From positions 310,001 to 374,000 of the forward strand of contig CBDCEX010000017.1 in assembly GCA_965216025.1 (NCBI GenBank): DNA of 64,000 bases, written 5' to 3'. Each line of letters begins with the position of its first letter. Position 1 is the first letter of the stretch. This document shows, piece by piece, positions 59,356-64,000 of this stretch. The stretch is from JADFQT01 sp965216025. Its GTDB lineage: Bacteria; Chloroflexota; Dehalococcoidia; Lucifugimonadales; UBA3495. The notes under the pieces were generated by a model. It made no database searches and had not been told where the DNA came from. It saw only the letters and a list, made by a program, of their open reading frames with translations. Position numbers and translations under genes: made by a program.

Positions 59356-60057
59356 ATGACCATCGTTAAACAGCTGTTCTCCCTCCAAGAGTTGGACTTG
59401 GCGCTGGACGCCATTCAAAGCCAAAAGTCCGAAGCCGAGGAGGAACTAAGTGCCCGGCTGGAGCTGGAGCAGATGGAAACCGCTCTAGCTGAAGAGCAGG
59501 GGAAGTTGTCGGAAACTCAGGAATCTCACCAGTCCTTCCGCCAGGAAGCCGACGAACTTCGCGAGCGGGTTCCTGGGCTGGAGGAGAGAATTTATAGCGG
59601 TGACGTGACCACCGCGCGCGAGTTGGCCAGTGCGGAGCAGGAAGCCGGCCACGTGCGGAAGCAATTAGATGACATGGAAATGCGGATGTTGGAGTTGACC
59701 GTCGCGGCGGATAATTCCAGGTCTCGAATCAGTACACTGGAAAGTGAATTGGAAATCACGCGAGTTGGCTGGGAGAGCCGGCAGGCCGAGTTGACTCAAC
59801 AGGTGGAGCAATTGACCTCGGAAGAGGAGACCATTCAGGTAAAGAGAGAGGAGCTGGCTGCCACTGTGGACCAGCAGGAGCTGCAAAAGTACGACATTCT
59901 CCGGAAGAGGAAGGGCGGGACGGCTGTCGCCAAGGTGGAGCGCGGGCTTTGCCAGGCCTGCCGTATGTCGCTACCCACCCAGCATCTCCAGCGCGTTCGC
60001 TCCGGACGCCAAACGGTCCTCTGCAGCAGCTGCGGCCGCATGCTCTGGCCCGGCTAA
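59356..60057 (+). CDS. C4-type zinc-ribbon coiled-coil protein (DUF164/CdsZ-like)
   Basis: 233 residues. A long coiled coil (residues ~5-180, with QEADELRERVPGLEERIYSG) is followed by a zinc ribbon with four Cys, CQAC and CSSC, near the C-terminus (KVERGLCQACRMSLPTQ, VLCSSCGRML). The location directly upstream of rnpB is a common arrangement of this family in many bacteria. Function is not firmly known. ATG 59356 is chosen because a strong promoter lies between it and the upstream starts. Confidence 0.85.
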   Translation: MTIVKQLFSLQELDLALDAIQSQKSEAEEELSARLELEQMETALAEEQGKLSETQESHQSFRQEADELRERVPGLEERIYSGDVTTARELASAEQEAGHVRKQLDDMEMRMLELTVAADNSRSRISTLESELEITRVGWESRQAELTQQVEQLTSEEETIQVKREELAATVDQQELQKYDILRKRKGGTAVAKVERGLCQACRMSLPTQHLQRVRSGRQTVLCSSCGRMLWPG

Positions 60058-60203
60058 CCTCTCCTTTTTTCTAATTCCTCCTCACAGGCTCGTCCTAGCG
60101 CCGCTCCCTTAACCTAGCAACTGGAATGCTCAGCTTTGATTTTTGGCTCCAGGGCCAGAAAGGTGCCCCGGCTGACCACCATTTTGACCGCTCACAACTC
60201 CCG

Positions 60204-60232
60204 TTGACCCTATTTAGCCCATGTGCTAGAGT
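60204..60232 (+). promoter_or_regulatory. Promoter of rnpB
   Basis: TTGACC (60204-60209) and TAGAGT (60227-60232) with a 17-bp spacer. The predicted start, seven bases on, is 60239, exactly the 5' end deduced from the RNase P RNA P1 helix. Confidence 0.75.
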
Positions 60233-60238
60233 TCGGCC

Positions 60239-60751
60239 CGGAGGGAGCCGGTAGACTGGGTGACCGCCGCCTCGAATTCTCGAGGGGGAGGAAAGTCCGG
60301 GCTCCAACGGACAAGGTGCTGGGTAACCCCCAGGCTTTCGCGGCGTTAGTAATGACGCCGTGGGGGACGGAAAGTGGCACAGAAACACACCGCCTCCGGT
60401 TTTTCGATCAGAAAGTTGGGCTAGTTGGGGGAAGGGGATCTGGACCGGCGGTAAGGTTGAAATCGGACGGTAAGAGCGTCCGGTCGTCTGCGGTGACGCA
60501 GCGACGGTCAAACCCCACTTGGAGCAAGGCCGAATAGGGGGAGTAGGAGGGTCCGACTCATCCCCGGGTTGGCCGCTGGACCCCGATGGCAACATCGTCC
60601 CGTTGTTGGGAGCCGTCCGTCCTGCTGGGCGCCGGTGGGCTAGATAGATGGTCACCGTCTCCGGGTATTGCCAGGGCCTTCCGGTTTTCCGGGAGGTCCG
60701 TCGAATTCCGGGGATACAAAACCCGGCTTACAGGTCTGCCGGTTCCCCTCC
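60239..60751 (+). ncRNA. rnpB: RNase P RNA
   Basis: Ribozyme that matures the 5' ends of tRNAs. The conserved P4 strand GAGGAAAGTCCGGGCTCC is at 60288-60305, ACAGAA at 60379-60384, GTAAGAGCGTCCGG near 60471, GCAAGGCCGAATAGGGG near 60525 and AGATAGATGG near 60642, with AAACCCGGCTTACAG near the 3' end. The ends pair (GGAGGGAGCCGGTAGAC with GTCTGCCGGTTCCCCTCC) to form P1, setting both termini. At ~513 nt it is longer than the usual 350-420 nt, with extra stems after the 60540 region. Confidence 0.93.
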
Positions 60752-61105
60752 ACCGGCCCGCGAGGAGTCGGGGACTAATCTCTACTTAACCCTGCCCTTC
60801 CGGCAACCAGCAAGTGCCGCTGCTGCTGGACGACCCGGTTGTCCTGGGCGACCGGTTTAGCCGGTGGCTGGCCCCCCATGCTGGTGGCTGAATCCTTGGC
60901 TCTTTCCGCTGAGCCAAATTAGGCCGGCCCTCAGGCTCGGCGCCGCAGCGCCGTCCTCCGAAATTCGTTCACCAGGTTGATGAATTCGCCTTCACCCCTT
61001 ATCATTAAAAAACCCGGGGGCTGGTAGCATCATCAAAGAATCAAGTAAGAATCCGGAGCCGCCCTCGGGTCCGCGCCGGCTGGAATTGGAGGTTAATCCC
61101 AACCT
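60752..61105. other. Intergenic region after rnpB
   Basis: No gene is seen. GC-rich sequence with several short inverted repeats (for example GGCTCGGCGCCGCAGCGCC near 60935) continues from the RNase P RNA end. The region ends with the promoter-like pair at 60977-61005. Confidence 0.5.
60977..61005 (+). promoter_or_regulatory. Promoter-like pair ahead of the PHP gene
   Basis: TTGATG (60977-60982) and TATCAT (61000-61005) at 17-bp spacing. Predicted start near 61012. Confidence 0.45.
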
Positions 61106-61765
61106 TTGTATCTGGACCTGCACAGTCACTCGGTATCCTCGGACGACTCCCGCGCCACCGTGGAGCAGTACCTAAAATGGATTCAAGTGCTGCGAAAACG
61201 GGGATATACCGCCGATGGAATCGTCCTCACCGAACACCGCAAGTTTGACCGGGATAAAGATTATTCCGCGCTGGCCTCCCAATACGGCGTAGTGGTCCTG
61301 AAGGGGTCGGAGCTGGATACTCGCTACGGCCATTTCCTGGTATACGGGGTGAATGAAGGATTGACCGCCGACATTGATTTTGCCGACGTTAGATTGGATG
61401 CCCGGGAGCTGATGAAGGCGGCCACCCATCATGGCGCAATCGCCCTGCCGGCGCATCCGGGGCGGTTCGGAATAGGGTTGGTGGATTACATGGAGTTAGG
61501 GGAGGAGTTTCCGGACGTGCGCGTGGTGGAACGTCTCAACGGCGGGAGCCGGGCCGGGGAGAACGAGCGCGCGGCGGAGCTGTGCGAGAAGTACGGTTAC
61601 CTGGGTATCGGGTGCAGCGACGCCCACTTGGCCAGCCATATCTGCGCCTGTGTCACCCGGTTCGGGGCAGAGATCCGAAATGAGGCAGACCTGGTGGAGG
61701 CGCTGCTTTCCGGCGAATTCCGTCCGGTTTGGTTGGAGGACACCCGGGAAGCCGATCGGGACTAG
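61106..61765 (+). CDS. PHP-domain phosphoesterase
   Basis: 219 residues. N-terminal DLHSHSVSSDDSRATVEQY has the first PHP metal ligands (HSH), followed by VLTEHRKFDRDK, GSELDTRYGHFLVYG, ALPAHPGRFG and GCSDAHLASH, which are the remaining ligands. It probably hydrolyses a phosphoester; the target is unknown. TTG 61106 is the only start before the first motif; GGAGG is about 13 bases upstream, further than ideal. Confidence 0.85.
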   Translation: MYLDLHSHSVSSDDSRATVEQYLKWIQVLRKRGYTADGIVLTEHRKFDRDKDYSALASQYGVVVLKGSELDTRYGHFLVYGVNEGLTADIDFADVRLDARELMKAATHHGAIALPAHPGRFGIGLVDYMELGEEFPDVRVVERLNGGSRAGENERAAELCEKYGYLGIGCSDAHLASHICACVTRFGAEIRNEADLVEALLSGEFRPVWLEDTREADRD

Positions 61766-61828
61766 AGATCGGCCCCAAAAGTTTCCCTCTATTCACTGCG
61801 TTATCGCGATGGGGAGCGTGGCAAATAC

Positions 61829-62278
61829 ATGGTAATGGACTTGGATTATGATCGGTCCCTTTACGGCGTGGAGCACCAGGCCGGTCCTTTTGCAGTAACC
61901 AAAGATATGGTTCAGGCTTTCAGCAAGAGCATTGGCGAGACCGGACCAATTTACAACGACGAGGCAGCCGCAAACGCCGCCGGTTACAGCGGGGTGGTCG
62001 CGCCTCCTACCATGTGCAGCCTGTTTGTCCGCCGCGTTGAGTTGCCGGATATAAAATTGAAATTCGGCCGATCCCGCTTTCACGCCGGCCAGCGAGTCCA
62101 GCCAAAGGGTAATATCGTAGCGGGAGATTCGCTGACTGCCTCTTCCCACTTGAAAGAGGTCTACCCCAAGACCGGACGGAGCGGCACCATGGTGTTCATA
62201 GTTTGGGAGACCACCTTTCGAAACCAGAACGGCCAGGTAGTGGCCGACGTTCAGGAATCTTTCGCGGCCCGCGAGTAA
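61829..62278 (+). CDS. MaoC-like hydratase, N-terminal-type domain
   Basis: Hot-dog-fold protein of 149 residues: FSKSIGETGPIYNDEAAANA, GVVAPPTMCSLFVRR and RVQPKGNIVAGDSL match the MaoC_dehydrat_N family. It is followed by a second hot-dog gene, so the two may form a heterodimeric enoyl-CoA or hydroxyacyl-CoA hydratase. ATG 61829; the GGGGAG upstream is at about 12 bases. Confidence 0.85.
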   Translation: MVMDLDYDRSLYGVEHQAGPFAVTKDMVQAFSKSIGETGPIYNDEAAANAAGYSGVVAPPTMCSLFVRRVELPDIKLKFGRSRFHAGQRVQPKGNIVAGDSLTASSHLKEVYPKTGRSGTMVFIVWETTFRNQNGQVVADVQESFAARE

Positions 62279-62319
62279 GGGGCACAGCCCGCCAGTAAAT
62301 GGGCCAGGAGTAGCAGGAA

Positions 62320-62757
62320 TTGGCAGAGAGCCCGATATATTTCGAGGATGTGGACCTGGGCGACGAGATCGGCCCCTTGGAGCGGGTGGCTAGAGATCAG
62401 GATGTCATAGATTTTTGCCAGCTGTGGGGAAATCCCATGCCCAACCGATTTACCGACCAGGAAATAGCTGAAAAGGCCCGACTGCCCGGCCCCATTCTGC
62501 CGGGGATCATGAGCATGGCACTGATGGCTCAGCTACTGACCGATTGGGCCAGCCCGGAAAGCCTGAAAGACCTGGACCTGGTTTTCCGGCAGCCGGTGCC
62601 TCACAACAAGCCCTTGAAGATTTCCGCCACAATCACCGACACCCGGCAGGAAGACGGCGAAAACCTGCTTACCTGCGACATACTCATGACCGGCGCTGAG
62701 GGGGAACGGTATGTTGGGGGCACAGCCCTTTTGTCCCTCCCCAGCCGGGCTGGCTGA
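62320..62757 (+). CDS. MaoC-like hydratase partner
   Basis: 145 residues with a hot-dog fold: YFEDVDLGDEIGPLERVAR, NRFTDQEIAEKARLPGPIL (hydratase-like region) and PGIMSMALMAQLLTDWA. Lies 41 bp downstream of the first MaoC gene; a heterodimer is inferred from this pairing. TTG 62320 is a few bases after AGGA. The last base of its stop is the first base of the next start. Confidence 0.82.
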   Translation: MAESPIYFEDVDLGDEIGPLERVARDQDVIDFCQLWGNPMPNRFTDQEIAEKARLPGPILPGIMSMALMAQLLTDWASPESLKDLDLVFRQPVPHNKPLKISATITDTRQEDGENLLTCDILMTGAEGERYVGGTALLSLPSRAG

Positions 62758-63668
62758 TGCTACAGCGTCTACGACAAGTTGCGATGCTGGTCCAGGACCT
62801 GCCGGAGGCCGCCCAATTGTATCGACGTATCCTGGGAATGGAGCACTGCCGCGCCCAGGAGTTGCCCGAGTATCAATTGTCCAACCAGGTGCTCCCCGCG
62901 GGCGAAGGCACCTTCATCGAGCTGCTTCAGCCCACCAGCACCGAATCCCCAGCAGGCCGCTACCTGCGCCGCAGGGGCGAGGCTCCCTACCTGCTTATCT
63001 TCGAGACCCGAGCCTACGACGAGCTAATCCCTCACTTGAAATCCTTGGGCGTCAGGATTACGGCGGAAACCCGGACGGAAGCGACCCGCTCTGCCTTCGT
63101 CCATCCCTCCTCGGCCAACGGAGCCTTTCTGGAGATTGTCGAGGTCTTGGATGCGGCCAACCCCTGGCCTCCCGCCGGTCCTAACTGGACGAACCAGGGA
63201 GCTCCACCCAGAACCCGCCAACTAAGGCAAGTGGCTATTCTGGTCCGAGACCTGGACGAGGCGACGGAGCGTTGGGGCCGGATGTTTGGGATTACCGCCA
63301 CCCGCAGGTTCCAGATTAGCTTCACCGATCTGGAAATTGCGGTGCTGCCCTTGAATGACAAGAGCACCTTTATCGAGCTGGCCCAACCGACCAGCCCGGA
63401 TACCTCTGCGGCCCGGTTTCTGGAGCGTTACGGCGAGGGCATCTACCTAACCATTTTTGAAATAGAGGACTCCCTCGCTGTGGATGACCATCTCCAAAGC
63501 CAGGATGTTCGGTACACCACCTCCCGGCGCACCGACAATTACGTCAATCTGGGATTCAACAGCATTTGGCTTCATCCGGCTTCCATGAAAGGCGCGTTTA
63601 TTCAGCTGTCGCAGGTTCTCGACGAAAACAATCCTTGGCCGCCGGCCGGGGACGACTGGTATTTGTAA
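62757..63668 (+). CDS. VOC-superfamily protein with two glyoxalase domains
   Basis: 303 residues, two tandem VOC domains. Each starts with a LRQVA(M/I)LV strand (residues ~5-12 and ~156-163) and carries FIEL...PTS and NPWPPAG near its end. The repeat is an internal duplication. The metal ligands typical of glyoxalases are not clearly conserved in both halves. It starts on the ATGA overlap with the upstream gene. Possibly an epimerase or dioxygenase-like enzyme acting with the hydratases, as in acyl-CoA pathways (inference). Confidence 0.85.
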   Translation: MLQRLRQVAMLVQDLPEAAQLYRRILGMEHCRAQELPEYQLSNQVLPAGEGTFIELLQPTSTESPAGRYLRRRGEAPYLLIFETRAYDELIPHLKSLGVRITAETRTEATRSAFVHPSSANGAFLEIVEVLDAANPWPPAGPNWTNQGAPPRTRQLRQVAILVRDLDEATERWGRMFGITATRRFQISFTDLEIAVLPLNDKSTFIELAQPTSPDTSAARFLERYGEGIYLTIFEIEDSLAVDDHLQSQDVRYTTSRRTDNYVNLGFNSIWLHPASMKGAFIQLSQVLDENNPWPPAGDDWYL

Positions 63669-63729
63669 TACTTTTGCTGGTAATCCCTCCGGCGCGAAAT
63701 AGCCGCTACGTAGGACCGCCACTGGCGAT

Positions 63730-64000
63730 ATGACTTCCACCAATATAACGACCGATCAATTGACATATGCCCTGGAGATTGAAGGCTTGTGGGCCGGATA
63801 TGACCGGATTACTGCCCTGGAGGACGTCTCCTTCCAGCTAGCGGAGCAGCAGATCTTGGGGATAATCGGGCCCAATGGATCGGGAAAATCCACCCTGATG
63901 AAGGCTGTTTTGGGATTGGTCAAGCCCTGGCGGGGACAAATTACCGTTCTGGGGCAGCCTGCCGAGCAGCAGCGGCGCCAGGTGGGGTACGTGCCGCAGA
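63730..64000 (+). CDS. ABC-transporter ATP-binding protein, 3' end outside window
   Basis: From ATG 63730 the frame reads LEIEGLWAGYDRITALEDVS with the Walker A GPNGSGKST and then LGLVKPWRGQITVLGQP up to GYVPQ, the start of the Q-loop, at the edge. The short linker and GLVKPWRGQITVLG style resemble zinc/manganese uptake ATPases (ZnuC/MntB), but specificity cannot be fixed without the permease and binding protein. Confidence 0.8.
   Translation, partial: MTSTNITTDQLTYALEIEGLWAGYDRITALEDVSFQLAEQQILGIIGPNGSGKSTLMKAVLGLVKPWRGQITVLGQPAEQQRRQVGYVPQ

Noticed and set aside
1..64000. tRNA, 16S/23S/5S rRNA, tmRNA and known riboswitches
   Set aside because: No convincing conserved segments were found by eye apart from RNase P RNA; a covariance-model search would be needed to exclude them.

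Overview
The window is GC-rich bacterial chromosome that fits an uncultured Chloroflexota lineage, probably a Dehalococcoidia/SAR202-type relative. This placement is inferred from gene content: a DUF1800-DUF1501 pair, solitary xanthine-dehydrogenase-type molybdenum subunits, a class III CoA-transferase, LigB and NHL proteins, a B12-dependent acyl-CoA mutase, and zinc-ribbon protein next to rnpB. No 16S gene or tRNA was found, so the taxonomy is not proven by the sequence.

Layout. 1-4 kb: the end of an HdrD/FadF-like iron-sulfur protein, an anchored alpha/beta hydrolase, a small Rdx (SelW-like) gene with an in-frame UGA read here as selenocysteine, a cupin, a DUF503 protein and the redox repressor Rex. 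4-11.4 kb: a complete H+-type F1Fo ATP synthase operon on the minus strand (atpZ-B-E-F-H-A-G-D-C) with its own sigma70-like promoter; two palindromic repeats sit between its genes. 11.5-21.2 kb: housekeeping genes (bifunctional nuclease, LonB-like protease, coaD, rsmD, ribF, tyrS) and an isobutyryl-CoA-mutase-like catalytic subunit. 21.2-28.7 kb: an intact ISAs1-family insertion sequence, a frameshifted HbpS/GlcG-like lipoprotein, an EF-G2-type GTPase, RidA, a solo Lrp/AsnC ligand-binding domain, an inverted-repeat-bounded element that carries a copy of its own target junction, and a frameshifted dual-OB protein.

28.7-34.8 kb: catabolic and redox genes (carboxymuconolactone-decarboxylase-like, molybdenum hydroxylase, CoA-transferase, DUF1326, membrane protein). 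34.7-39 kb: a pile of nested and truncated insertion sequences (two ISAs1 copies, an IS630 fragment, an IS1380) that cuts off a CitE-like gene after about 29 codons. 39-42.6 kb: a decayed cadherin/He_PIG-like surface protein with a minisatellite of about 1 kb encoding Gly-Asp-Thr-Gly-Thr, followed by a 185-bp MITE whose ends match the ISAs1 copy at 21.2 kb. 42.6-52.8 kb: a dimeric-barrel protein, an SRPBCC pseudogene, an NHL protein, DUF1501/DUF1800, an amidohydrolase, a LigB-type dioxygenase and a second molybdenum hydroxylase. 53-54.8 kb: a gene with a possible nuclease-like motif, split by an IS630 element whose precise removal restores the frame. 54.9-64 kb: panB, a DUF2520 protein, a P1 peptidase, SbcD, a zinc-ribbon protein, the RNase P RNA with its promoter, a PHP protein, two MaoC-like hydratases, a VOC protein and the start of an ABC-transporter ATPase.

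The genes suggest an organism with oxidative phosphorylation, redox-sensing regulation and scavenging of organic acids and aromatics through CoA thioesters. The accessory parts are heavily reworked by insertion sequences and small palindromic repeats.
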